Part shown: in pieces, positions 9,713 to 18,654 of the stretch
How the letters are laid out: each line of letters begins with the position of its first letter
How positions within the stretch are numbered: position 1 is the stretch's first letter
Source of the DNA: Gaiella occulta
GTDB taxonomy: Bacteria; Actinomycetota; Thermoleophilia; Gaiellales; Gaiellaceae
Length of the DNA stretch: 64,000 nucleotides
Assembly (NCBI RefSeq): GCF_003351045.1
Contig: NZ_QQZY01000002.1
Span: forward strand, 556,001-620,000
Direction of reading: 5' to 3'
Made by a program: the position numbers and the translations under genes
The notes under the pieces: generated by a model
The model's database searches: none
Seen by the model: only the letters and a program-made list of their open reading frames with translations
What the model was told of the DNA's origin: nothing

Positions 9713-10657
9713 TCACGGGGCGATCAGGCTGGCGCCGATGGCGCCACCGAGGTCGCCGAGCTCGGCCAGGCGGTAGGCGGGCGGCTCGCGGAAGAACGTG
9801 TGCGCGCGCGCCGCGTGCTCGATCCGCTGCAGCCACTCGGGCCCGAGCCGCTCGCCGAGGCCGCCGCCGACGACGACGGCTTCCACGTCGAGCAGCGTGA
9901 CGGCGGAGCCGATGCCGACGCCGAGCGCCTGGACGGCACGCTCGATCAGCTCCTCGGCGACCGTGTCGCCTGCCTGGAGGGCGCGCAGCCAGACGCCGCT
10001 CGTCAGCCTGTCCCGGCCGCGCTTCTCCATGATCTCGCACAGCACCGTCTTGCGCTCCTTCGCGAGCTCGCGCGCCCGCTCCTCGAGCGCGCCACGCCCC
10101 GCATACGCCTCGACGCAGCCGTCGAGGCCGCAGTTGCAGCGGCGCCCGCCCGGCTTCGCGCAGACATGGCCGATCTCGCCCGCGGAGCCGCGGCCGGCGA
10201 GCATCCTCCCGTCCATGACGATGCCGCCGCCGACGCCCGTGCCCCAGAACACGCCGAGGAACGAGTCGAAGCCGCGCCCGGCGCCGAAGCGCCGCTCGGC
10301 CTCGACGGCGACGTTGACGTCGTTGCCGACCGCAACCGGGCGGCCGATCTCCTCCGCGAGCGCCGGCCCGAGCGGGAACGGCGCCTCCCAGCCCTCGATG
10401 TTCGCGACCTGTACGACGACGCCGGTGTCCGGCTCGATGCTCCCGGGCGCGCCGACGCCGACACCGGAGAGCCCCATCGGCTCGACACCGGCATCGTCGA
10501 GAGCCGCGCGCAGCGCTTCGGCGAGCTCGAGCACGATCGCCTCCGGGCCACCCGAGCGGGGCGTCTCGCGCCGGGCGCGTCCGAGCACCAGGGCCGTGCC
10601 GTCGCTGACGACGGCCTGGATCTTCGTGCCGCCCAGGTCGACGCCGCCCTTCATCAT
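9713..10657 (-). CDS. ROK-family sugar kinase (glucokinase-like)
   Basis: A 314-residue ROK kinase without a DNA-binding domain, so an enzyme rather than a regulator. The ATP-binding motif DLGGTKIQAV is near residues 6-15, a GVGVGAPGSIEPDTG segment is near 75, and the zinc-binding CNCGLDGCVEAY is near 165. It would phosphorylate glucose or a related hexose with ATP in the cytoplasm. The first of two adjacent ATG codons (10657) is used because it forms an ATGA overlap with the nitroreductase stop, so the pair is co-transcribed. Confidence 0.88.
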   Translation of the reverse strand: MMKGGVDLGGTKIQAVVSDGTALVLGRARRETPRSGGPEAIVLELAEALRAALDDAGVEPMGLSGVGVGAPGSIEPDTGVVVQVANIEGWEAPFPLGPALAEEIGRPVAVGNDVNVAVEAERRFGAGRGFDSFLGVFWGTGVGGGIVMDGRMLAGRGSAGEIGHVCAKPGGRRCNCGLDGCVEAYAGRGALEERARELAKERKTVLCEIMEKRGRDRLTSGVWLRALQAGDTVAEELIERAVQALGVGIGSAVTLLDVEAVVVGGGLGERLGPEWLQRIEHAARAHTFFREPPAYRLAELGDLGGAIGASLIAP

Positions 10658-11169
10658 CGCAACCTGCGCACGATCTCGTCGAGCGGCTTGCGGTTCGCGC
10701 GCGCGCTCCAGGAAGCGGCGTCGAGAGACTCCGGGTCGCGCGCACGCTCCGGTACGCCGAAGGAGAGGACGATCGCCGGCACCTCCGAGGCGCCGGCGTC
10801 GAGCGCCTCGCGCGCTACGGCCTCGTCCACGATCTGGTTGGGGCAGGAGGCGATCCCGTCCGCCCAGGCGGCGAGCAGCATGCTCTGCGCCGCCCGCCCG
10901 GCGTCGAACAGCACCGGCCCCGCGCCGCTGACGAGGATCCCGACCACGAGCCCCGCCGAGAGGACGTTCGCGGGCACGGACACCGCCGTGGAAAGGTGCT
11001 CGACGCGATCGCGCGCCTCGGGTACGACGAACAGCCACGGCTGGGCGTTGCGCAGCGACCCGGACAGGCGCCCCGCGTCGAGCAGGCGCGTGACGGTCGC
11101 CGCCGGCAGGGGCCCGGGCAGGTAGCGCCGTTCGTCGCGCCGGCTCGCGATCGCGAGGAACGTGTCCAC
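10654..11169 (-). CDS. Nitroreductase-family protein
   Basis: A 171-residue flavoprotein of the nitroreductase/FMN reductase fold. It has the early RRxERRYL segment that begins many family members and the SGSLRNAQPWLFVV segment corresponding to the FMN-binding SxxNxQPW motif. Its substrate is not evident. The GTG start lies 6 nt after a TAGGCT -10 box, so the mRNA is probably leaderless. It is coupled by ATGA to the ROK kinase gene downstream, an uncommon pairing. Confidence 0.8.
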   Translation of the reverse strand: MDTFLAIASRRDERRYLPGPLPAATVTRLLDAGRLSGSLRNAQPWLFVVPEARDRVEHLSTAVSVPANVLSAGLVVGILVSGAGPVLFDAGRAAQSMLLAAWADGIASCPNQIVDEAVAREALDAGASEVPAIVLSFGVPERARDPESLDAASWSARANRKPLDEIVRRLR

Positions 11170-11175
11170 CCGCGT

Positions 11176-11181
11176 AGCCTA
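11176..11181 (-). promoter_or_regulatory. -10 box of the nitroreductase gene
   Basis: TAGGCT on the minus strand ends 6 nt before the GTG at 11169, which implies a leaderless transcript. Confidence 0.5.
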
Positions 11182-11228
11182 GTCGGCCGCGCTCGGCCGG
11201 TCGCGCCCCGGGCGCGCGCTCGGCGCGG

Positions 11229-11234
11229 TAGCCT
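11229..11234 (+). promoter_or_regulatory. -10 box of the small gene at 11243
   Basis: TAGCCT ends 8 nt before the ATG at 11243, the same short spacing as at other genes in this window. Confidence 0.45.
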
Positions 11235-11242
11235 GGACGCGA

Positions 11243-11464
11243 ATGGGCGCGACCGCGGATCAGGCGACCGTCAGCCTGCTGCGCTGGCTGCGCCGCCAGC
11301 TGCGCCAGCCGACGCCGGAGCGCGAGCGGCTCGAGGCCGCCGTCGCCAACGACGACCCGGCGGAGGCGCGCCGGCTGCTTGCCCGCTACCCGTTCGGCGA
11401 CGCGCAGCGCGCCCATGTCGAGGGGCTGATCGCCCGCTGGGAGCGCTCGCGTGGGGCGCGCTGA
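11243..11464 (+). CDS. Small hypothetical protein (73 aa)
   Basis: A 73-residue Arg- and Ala-rich, probably helical protein of no recognised family. Its helical pattern with repeated ARR and ERE runs could be an alpha-helical hairpin. A -10-like box just upstream and a short overlap with the next gene support translation. It has no Cys motif, signal peptide or membrane segment. I do not recognise a function. Confidence 0.55.
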   Translation: MGATADQATVSLLRWLRRQLRQPTPERERLEAAVANDDPAEARRLLARYPFGDAQRAHVEGLIARWERSRGAR

Positions 11465-11843
11465 GAACGAGGCGCTCGTGCGCGCCATCTTCGACGCATT
11501 CGCGCGCAAGCAGGGGTTCGCGCTGCGCGACGTGTTCGCCGACGACGCCGTCTGGACCGTGCCGGGCAGCGGCACGATGGCCGGCACCTTCCGCGGCCGC
11601 GCGGCGATCTTCGCGTTCCTCGGACGTCTGCCGAAGGAGACGGGAGGGACGTACGCGTCGCGGCTGATCGACGTGCTCGCCTCCGACGACCGCGCAGCCG
11701 CCCTCTACCGGGCGAGCGGCGAGCGCAACGGCCGGCGCCTCGATCTCGACCAGGTGCTGCTGTTCCGCATCGAGGGCGGGCTCGTGCGCGAAGTGCTGGC
11801 GCTGCCGAGCGATCCGGCCGCGTTCGCCGCGTTCTGGGGGTAG
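11451..11843 (+). CDS. SnoaL-like / NTF2-fold protein
   Basis: A 130-residue protein of the NTF2-like superfamily. The opening ENEALVRAIFDAF, the FADDAVWTVPGSG segment near residue 30 and the GRAAIFAFLG helix near 50 are the usual SnoaL-like pattern. These proteins form a cone-shaped pocket used by isomerases, hydrolases or ligand-binding proteins, and the substrate here is unknown. The GTG start overlaps the preceding gene by 14 nt. Confidence 0.75.
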   Translation: MGRAENEALVRAIFDAFARKQGFALRDVFADDAVWTVPGSGTMAGTFRGRAAIFAFLGRLPKETGGTYASRLIDVLASDDRAAALYRASGERNGRRLDLDQVLLFRIEGGLVREVLALPSDPAAFAAFWG

Positions 11844-11868
11844 CGCAACCCGAGGCAAGCGCGCCCGT

Positions 11869-11891
11869 GATTGTTCCTTTGTGTAACAATC
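11869..11891 (+). promoter_or_regulatory. Inverted repeat at the EamA gene start
   Basis: GATTGTT (11869-11875) and AACAATC (11885-11891) form a perfect 7-bp inverted repeat with 9 nt between, ending 6 nt before the ATG at 11898. The place is right for an operator or translation-blocking hairpin. The GntR regulator encoded two genes downstream is the natural candidate ligand. Confidence 0.6.
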
Positions 11892-11897
11892 GGAAGA

Positions 11898-12779
11898 ATG
11901 GCCCGCCTCCAGGTGCTCCTCGCCGCCGCCCTCTTCGGCACCACCGGCACGGCGCAGGCGCTCGGGCCGGCGTCCTCCACGCCGCTGACGGTCGGAGCGG
12001 GCAGGATCGCCGTCGGCGGCAGCCTTCTCGTGCTGCTCGCGTGGGCGAGCGGCGGTCTCCGTGGCCGCCGGCCGCCGCGCCTCGTGCTCGTCGCGGGCGC
12101 GGGTGTCGCGGTCTACCAGCTCGCCTTCTTCCAGGCGGTCGCCGACACCGGCGTCGCGATCGGCGCCATCGTGGCGATCGGCTCGGGACCGGTGTTCGCG
12201 GGACTGCTCGAGCGCGTGCTCGACGGCTCGTGGCCCGGCCGCAGCTGGCTCGTGGCGACGATCCTCGCCACGGCCGGGGTGGCGTCGCTGACGCTCTCCT
12301 CGGCGGGCGACGCGTCGCTGTCCGCCTCCGGGATCGCGCTCGCGCTCGTCTCGGGCGCGGGCTACGCGACCTACACCGTCGTCGCGAAGCGGCTGCTCCG
12401 GCTCGGGCACACGCCGATCGCCGTCATGGGCGCCTCGTTCGGCGCCGGCGCCGTCCTGCTCCTGCCGGTGCTCCTCCTGGGCGGCACGGAGTGGCTGCGG
12501 ACACCCGGCGGGCTCGCGCTCGTGCTCTATCTCGGCGTCGTCCCGACCGCGCTCGCGTACGTGCTGTTCGCCCGCGGCCTGCAGCGCCTCGACGCCTCCG
12601 AGGTGACGACGATCGTGCTCGCGGAGCCGCTCACCGCGACCGTCCTCGGAGCGGTCGTGCTCGACGAGAGGGTCGGCGCCGGCGGAGCGGCCGGTGCCGC
12701 GCTCGTGCTCGCCGGGCTCGCCGTGCTCGCCTTCCCCCGGGGCGCGAGGCACGCCGCCGTCGCGCAGGCGCGTCCATGA
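11898..12779 (+). CDS. EamA-family transporter (drug/metabolite exporter)
   Basis: A 293-residue inner-membrane protein with about ten hydrophobic segments in two EamA repeats (residues 5-135 and 145-285). The second repeat ends with the usual LAEPLTATVLGAVVL DER pattern. Such proteins export metabolites, amino acids or drugs by proton exchange. The ATG at 11898 with GGAAG just upstream is preferred to an upstream in-frame ATG at 11871 inside the inverted repeat. It is coupled to the GntR regulator by ATGA, suggesting that the regulator senses what it exports. Confidence 0.88.
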   Translation: MARLQVLLAAALFGTTGTAQALGPASSTPLTVGAGRIAVGGSLLVLLAWASGGLRGRRPPRLVLVAGAGVAVYQLAFFQAVADTGVAIGAIVAIGSGPVFAGLLERVLDGSWPGRSWLVATILATAGVASLTLSSAGDASLSASGIALALVSGAGYATYTVVAKRLLRLGHTPIAVMGASFGAGAVLLLPVLLLGGTEWLRTPGGLALVLYLGVVPTALAYVLFARGLQRLDASEVTTIVLAEPLTATVLGAVVLDERVGAGGAAGAALVLAGLAVLAFPRGARHAAVAQARP

Positions 12780-13438
12780 GCGCGACGCCGCTGCGCCGCC
12801 TCTCGGTCGTCGACGAGCTCGCGGCAACGCTGCGCCAGCGCATCCTCGACGCCGACCTGCCCGCCGGCGCAGCCCTGCGCGAGATCGAGCTCGCAGACAC
12901 CTATGACGTCTCGCGGCACACGCTGCGCGCCGCCTTCCGCACCCTCGCAGCGGAGGGGCTCGTGCGCGTCGAGCCCAACCGGGGCGCGTCCGTCGCCCGC
13001 CTCGAGCCCGGCGAGCTGCGGAGCCTGTTCGAGCTTCGTACCGCGCTCGAGCTCGAGGCAGCCCACCTCGCCCTCGAGCGCCACGGAGGACGGCTGCCGT
13101 CCGAGGTGCACGGCGCCGTCGACCGGCTCGCGGCGACCTGTCGCCGCAGCCGGCCCTCCTGGCGAGCCGTCGCCGACGCCCACGCCCTCGTCCACGGCGC
13201 CATCGTCCGCGCCGCAGAGAGCCCCCGCATCGAGTCCGCCTACGTTCTGCTGGCGACCGAGCTCCGGCTCTTCCTCGTCCAGCTCCGACCCGTGTGGTCA
13301 CTGCAACGGATGGTCGACCACCACGTGGAGCTCGTCGCCGGCCTCGAGCGCGACGGCACCGACGTGCTGCGCCGACACCTCCGCGACGGCACCGATGCGG
13401 TTCTCGCCGGAGCGGCCCGAGCAGCCCGAGACACGTGA
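12776..13438 (+). CDS. GntR-family transcriptional regulator (FCD type)
   Basis: A 220-residue regulator with an N-terminal winged helix (about residues 8-75, with the recognition region DTYDVSRHTLRAAFRTLAAEGL) and a helical C-terminal effector domain. It overlaps the EamA gene by ATGA. The likely target is the inverted repeat at 11869-11891, making this a self-contained exporter-regulator pair. The effector is unknown. Confidence 0.85.
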   Translation: MSATPLRRLSVVDELAATLRQRILDADLPAGAALREIELADTYDVSRHTLRAAFRTLAAEGLVRVEPNRGASVARLEPGELRSLFELRTALELEAAHLALERHGGRLPSEVHGAVDRLAATCRRSRPSWRAVADAHALVHGAIVRAAESPRIESAYVLLATELRLFLVQLRPVWSLQRMVDHHVELVAGLERDGTDVLRRHLRDGTDAVLAGAARAARDT

Positions 13439-13493
13439 TCCGTACGAACGCTCTCGCGATGCGCCGCGCCGGAGCAGGGCGCCCACGGCAGCA

Positions 13494-14219
13494 TCAGACG
13501 CCCCACCCCGGATCGCGTGAGCCGGCGCCGACGGTTTCGATGACGGCCTCGATGAGGCGCCCCGACGAGAGCACGTGCTCGCGGGCGAGCAGGCGCGCGC
13601 CTGCGGCGCTGCCTGCGGCGATCGCCGCCAGGATCGCGCGATGCTGGAGGTCGTTCTTCGCGTACAGGTCGTCGAGCTCGGCGCGCGCGCTCCACACGCG
13701 GTCGCCGATGAACGTGCGCCGGGCGCTCTTGGCGAGCCGCTCGACGAGCGGCATCGCGGCGGCCGCGTAGATGACGTCGTGGAAGGCGTAGTTCGCCTGC
13801 ATCCACTCGACGAACAGCTTCGACTCGCGCGCCTCGCCGCGGCGCGCCTGGTCGCGCAGCTCGAGCGTGAGCTCCGAGAACCGGCGTTCGGCCGCATCGA
13901 GGGCGGCGAGGTCGGCGGCGGTCATGCGCGGCGTCGCCACCTCCGTCGCGAGCGCCTCCAGCTCGGCGCGCACGAACGACGCCTCGCGCAGCTCGCCGGG
14001 TGAGATCGAGCGCACGCGGACGCCGCGATTCGGCTCGAACGAGACGAGGCCGAGCGCGGCAAGCCGCCGCAGCGCCTCGCGCACCGGCGTGCGGGAGACG
14101 TCGAAGCGCTCCGACAGCTGCTCCTGCCGTAGCACGGTGCCGGGCGAGATCGCTCCGCCGACGATCTCGTCCTCGAGAACGCGGGCGATGTCGTCGGCCT
14201 TGGTCGAGAGCGTATTCAC
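13494..14219 (-). CDS. GntR-family regulator, divergent from aceA
   Basis: A 241-residue FadR/FCD-type GntR regulator. The winged helix spans about residues 8-75 (SERFDVSRTPVREALRRL), followed by an FCD domain with a metal-ligand-like pattern (NYAFHDVIY near residue 145, DLQHRAIL near 195). It is divergent from isocitrate lyase, and the 149-nt gap carries several GGATCCGA motifs. It is therefore the probable regulator of the glyoxylate shunt, responding to an organic acid. Confidence 0.88.
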   Translation of the reverse strand: MNTLSTKADDIARVLEDEIVGGAISPGTVLRQEQLSERFDVSRTPVREALRRLAALGLVSFEPNRGVRVRSISPGELREASFVRAELEALATEVATPRMTAADLAALDAAERRFSELTLELRDQARRGEARESKLFVEWMQANYAFHDVIYAAAAMPLVERLAKSARRTFIGDRVWSARAELDDLYAKNDLQHRAILAAIAAGSAAGARLLAREHVLSSGRLIEAVIETVGAGSRDPGWGV

Positions 14220-14257
14220 CGCTGCCGCAGTCTAAGCGAGCGGCAAGCGCATCCCAA

Positions 14258-14351
14258 TTCGGATGTTTGGGATCCGAAAATGGTGCTTGTTGCATGCTTG
14301 TGCCGGTGATTGCCTTCATGTAGGATCCGAGAACTGAAAGTCTGGATCCGA
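14258..14351. promoter_or_regulatory. Operator cluster between GntR and aceA
   Basis: TTCGGAT (14258-14264) and ATCCGAA (14272-14278) form a perfect 7-bp inverted repeat with 7 nt between. Two further GGATCCGA copies at 14323-14330 and 14344-14351 are exactly 21 bp apart, two helical turns, so they lie on the same DNA face. The last copy adjoins the aceA ribosome-binding site (GGGGAG). Confidence 0.7.
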
Positions 14352-14368
14352 AAGGGGAGCGACATCGC

Positions 14369-15616
14369 ATGAGCCCGACCGCCACCATCGAGCGCCCGTA
14401 CGCCCAGGAAGACGTCGAGCGGCTGCGCGGCTCCGTCACGGTCGAGCACACGCTCGCCCGGCTCGGCGCCGAGCGGCTGCGCCGGCTCCTCGCCGAGGAG
14501 GAGTGGGTTCCCGCCCTCGGCGCCATGACGGGCGGCCAGGCCGTGCAGATGGTGAAGGCAGGCTTGAAGGCGATCTACCTCTCGGGCTGGCAGGTCGCGG
14601 CCGATGCGAACCTGTCCGGCAACACCTATCCGGACCAGAGCCTCTACCCGGCCAACAGCGCCCCCGCGCTCGTGAAGCGGATCAACAGCGCGCTCCTGCG
14701 CGCCGACCAGATCGCGCACGCAGAGGGCGACGACTCGATCCACTGGCTCGCCCCGATCGTCGCCGACGCCGAGGCGGGCTTCGGCGGCGCGCTGAACGCG
14801 TACGAGATCATGAGGTCGTTCATCGAGGCCGGCGCGGCGGCGGTGCACTTCGAGGACCAGCTCTCCTCCGAGAAGAAGTGCGGCCACCTCGGCGGCAAGG
14901 TGCTCGTGCCGACGGCGCAGCACATCCGTACGCTCGTGGCAGCGCGACTCGCGGCGGACGTCGCCGGCGTGCCGACACTCGTCGTCGCGCGCACCGACGC
15001 GCTCGGCGCGAAGCTGCTGACGAGCGACGTCGACGAGCGCGACGCCGCTTTCTGCACCGGCGAGCGCACCGCGGAGGGCTTCTTCCGCGTGCGCGACGGC
15101 ATCGAGGCGGCGATCGCGCGCGGGCTCGCGTACGCGCCGTACGCCGACCTGATCTGGTGCGAGACCTCCACTCCGGATCTCGCCGAAGCCGAGACGTTCG
15201 CGGCGGCGATCCACGAGCGCTACCCCGGCAAGCTCCTCGCCTACAACTGCTCGCCGTCGTTCAACTGGCGCCGCCACCTCACGGACGGCCAGATCGCGGC
15301 ATTCCAGCGCGATCTCGCGGCGATGGGCTACCGGTTCCAGTTCATCACCCTCGCCGGCTTCCACGCTGTGAACCTGTCGATGTTCGAGCTCGCCCGCGGC
15401 TACCGCGACGAGGCGATGCCCGCCTACGTGCGGCTGCAGGAGCGGGAGTTCGCGCTGGAGGACGAGGGGTACACGGCGACCCGCCACCAGCGGGAGGTGG
15501 GCGCGGGCTACTTCGACCAGGTGCTCGAGGCGATCACCGGCGGCGTCTCGTCGACGCTGGCGCTGAAGGGATCGACCGAGGAAGAGCAGTTCGACGCTGA
15601 AAGGAGCGCGGCATGA
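14369..15616 (+). CDS. aceA: Isocitrate lyase
   Basis: A 415-residue isocitrate lyase, which cleaves isocitrate to glyoxylate and succinate, the first step of the glyoxylate shunt. The active-site motif KKCGH is at residues 169-173 with catalytic Cys171. [10 protein letters not shown] near 131-140 holds metal-binding acidic residues, and YNCSPSFNW is near residue 292. Length matches the 430-residue bacterial type. It ends in an ATGA overlap with a small zinc-ribbon-like gene, followed by a 50-residue gene and malate synthase, so the whole shunt is one unit under the GGATCCGA operators. Confidence 0.96.
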   Translation: MSPTATIERPYAQEDVERLRGSVTVEHTLARLGAERLRRLLAEEEWVPALGAMTGGQAVQMVKAGLKAIYLSGWQVAADANLSGNTYPDQSLYPANSAPALVKRINSALLRADQIAHAEGDDSIHWLAPIVADAEAGFGGALNAYEIMRSFIEAGAAAVHFEDQLSSEKKCGHLGGKVLVPTAQHIRTLVAARLAADVAGVPTLVVARTDALGAKLLTSDVDERDAAFCTGERTAEGFFRVRDGIEAAIARGLAYAPYADLIWCETSTPDLAEAETFAAAIHERYPGKLLAYNCSPSFNWRRHLTDGQIAAFQRDLAAMGYRFQFITLAGFHAVNLSMFELARGYRDEAMPAYVRLQEREFALEDEGYTATRHQREVGAGYFDQVLEAITGGVSSTLALKGSTEEEQFDAERSAA

Positions 15617-15846
15617 GCACGATCTCGATCACCATCCCCCATTTCAAGACCTGCGGGTTCGTGGGCGGCCACTCGCTCGAGCGTTGCGAGGATCCCGGCT
15701 GCACGGTCCACGCCGGCGGCCGCGCCGACTGCGGGCGCGTCGCCTGTCCGTCGTGCGGCTTCAGCGGCTCGAACCTGTCCGCGCCGGACGCGCTGGAAGG
15801 CCTCGTGCACTGCTCGTGCGGCCACGTCTTCGAGACGGAGCGCTGA
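15613..15846 (+). CDS. Small Cys-rich zinc-ribbon-like protein
   Basis: A 77-residue protein with eight Cys (14, 25, 30, 40, 45, 48, 67, 69) and several His, including CPSC at 45-48 and CSC at 67-69. This suggests one or two bound zinc ions. It overlaps aceA by ATGA, so the two are co-translated. I recognise no named family. A role in stabilising or regulating the shunt enzymes is only a guess from position. Confidence 0.65.
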   Translation: MSTISITIPHFKTCGFVGGHSLERCEDPGCTVHAGGRADCGRVACPSCGFSGSNLSAPDALEGLVHCSCGHVFETER

Positions 15847-15847
15847 G

Positions 15848-16000
15848 ATGGCCGTCGTCGAGCACGAGCCGCGCAGCGCACCCCGCCCGGCCGTGCTTCC
15901 GCGGCCGCAGGCGGCGGCGCGGCCGCAGGTCGTCACGCGGGCCGAGACGGCCGAGTGCACGTGTCCGGACGCGTGCGAGCGCGACCACGAGCGGGACTAG
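15848..16000 (+). CDS. Tiny protein with CxCPxxC motif (50 aa)
   Basis: A 50-residue frame that starts just after the zinc-ribbon gene stop. The first 35 residues are low-complexity (Pro, Arg, Ala). The tail is ECTCPDACERDHERD, with Cys37, Cys39, Cys43 and His47 as a possible metal site. Its position between aceA and aceB and the ordered tail favour a real gene, but codon support is limited by its size. Confidence 0.5.
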   Translation: MAVVEHEPRSAPRPAVLPRPQAAARPQVVTRAETAECTCPDACERDHERD

Positions 16001-16061
16001 CAAGGCGCCTCCACCCCGCGGACGCAGACGCCTCCTCGCGATGGCGGCGTCGCGCATCGGC

Positions 16062-16067
16062 GATACT
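16062..16067 (+). promoter_or_regulatory. -10 box of aceB
   Basis: GATACT ends 8 nt before the GTG start of malate synthase, so aceB may have its own promoter and a leaderless transcript in addition to read-through from aceA. Confidence 0.45.
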
Positions 16068-16075
16068 CCACCCCC

Positions 16076-17575
<1,500 letters not shown>

Positions 17576-17725
17576 GAGCGGCCTGCGCCAGCGGCTCCGG
17601 TAGGCGCCGCCTGACCGCGATCGGCCGGCGAATCCTGAGGTTGGCATGGGATCGCGTGACGCGTTCACGCTCGGAAGCCACCGCGAGACCGCCCCGCTGC
17701 TCCGGCAAGATGATCCCGCGGTGAC

Positions 17726-18163
17726 CTAGAGCCTCGAAGCGAGCGGATTCGACCACCGCAGCCGCGGGAACCGGGCGAAGTCGTTGTCGGCAGAGCACAA
17801 CTCCGCCCCGTGCTCGATCGCGAGAGCGGCGAGGTGCGCGTCGGAGACGAGGTTGCCGGCCGTGCCGTGCGGCTCGAGCAGCTCGCGGACGAGGAGGAGG
17901 TGTCGCTCGCCCGGGGCGATGGTCGTCGCACACGGCTGCGCGAGCCATCCCTGGACGACGTCGAACGCCTCGCCGGGAGTGAACGGGCTCGAGAAGATAC
18001 GCGACTGAGTCGCGAGCCGAACGAACGCGAGCAGCACGGAGACGGGGAACGCGAACGTCTCGACCCCCGAGAGCTGCCCCTCGAGCCACTCACGGGCCGC
18101 GGCGTGCCGGGGGGACGACGAATCGACTGCGTACAGCAGCAGATTGACGTCGCTGAGCCTCAC
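17726..18163 (-). CDS. vapC: PIN-domain toxin VapC
   Basis: A 145-residue PIN-domain ribonuclease, the toxin of a VapBC pair. Acidic residues are where the family needs them: Asp5 in the first strand (SDVNLLLYAVD), Asp108 in SDAHLAALA, and Asp126 and Asp128 in SADNDF. The usual second acidic residue near position 40 is less obvious (Glu35). It overlaps vapB by ATGA. VapC toxins cleave tRNA or rRNA when released from the antitoxin. Confidence 0.9.
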   Translation of the reverse strand: MRLSDVNLLLYAVDSSSPRHAAAREWLEGQLSGVETFAFPVSVLLAFVRLATQSRIFSSPFTPGEAFDVVQGWLAQPCATTIAPGERHLLLVRELLEPHGTAGNLVSDAHLAALAIEHGAELCSADNDFARFPRLRWSNPLASRL

Positions 18164-18423
18164 TTGCGGAGCTCGAGCTTGCGCACGATCTCGCCGTCTT
18201 CGAGCTCTGCTGCGAGCGCGAGGGCCTTGTCGAGATCGATGCCGGGGCGCAACCCGAGCGGACGGGCGGGCACTTCGTAGGGTCGTGGGGCGGGCTGCGA
18301 GCCGTGCCCGAGCCCACGGCGGAGAACGTCGTTGAGCGCCTCGCGAAACGAGACGCCGCGCTCGCGCGCGAGCGCCTTCACCCTTGTCTGGAGCTCTGGA
18401 TCGATCGTGACCGTCGTGCGCAT
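18160..18423 (-). CDS. vapB: Ribbon-helix-helix antitoxin VapB
   Basis: An 87-residue antitoxin. Residues 1-45 form a ribbon-helix-helix DNA-binding domain (MRTTVTIDPELQTRVKALA then RGVSFREALNDVLRRGL), and the C-terminal tail would wrap around and block VapC. A TATGAT -10 box ends 6 nt before the ATG, and nested inverted repeats just upstream are the probable autorepressor site. Confidence 0.9.
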   Translation of the reverse strand: MRTTVTIDPELQTRVKALARERGVSFREALNDVLRRGLGHGSQPAPRPYEVPARPLGLRPGIDLDKALALAAELEDGEIVRKLELRK

Positions 18424-18425
18424 GA

Positions 18426-18464
18426 AAGCATCATAGCATCATATTTGATGATGTCATGATGCTT
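18426..18464 (-). promoter_or_regulatory. vapBC operator and promoter
   Basis: AAGCATCAT (18426-18434) and ATGATGCTT (18456-18464) form a perfect 9-bp inverted repeat. Inside lie a second GCATCAT copy (18436-18442) and an inner pair CATCA/TGATG (18437-18441, 18446-18450). The TATGAT -10 box on the minus strand is 18430-18435, inside the repeat, as expected for autorepression. The stretch is notably AT-rich. Confidence 0.75.
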
Positions 18465-18654
18465 CAGATCTGCCAGATCGAGGCGGAACCGCAACCCTGA
18501 TCCACGACCGCTGCCCGCAGACGACGAGCGTCGGGCACGTCGGCCAGGGTGGTGCCGGCTCGGCCGTCTCGCTCCGCGCCACCATCACCGCCGCCGCAGC
18601 ACACTGCCGGCGGGAGCGGCAGCCGGACGTCGTTGCCGCTGCGCCCGATCGTGC

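Noticed and set aside
17576-17725. Possible terminator after aceB
   Set aside because: GGCGCC and neighbouring GC-rich words pair imperfectly. Nothing stands out from background.
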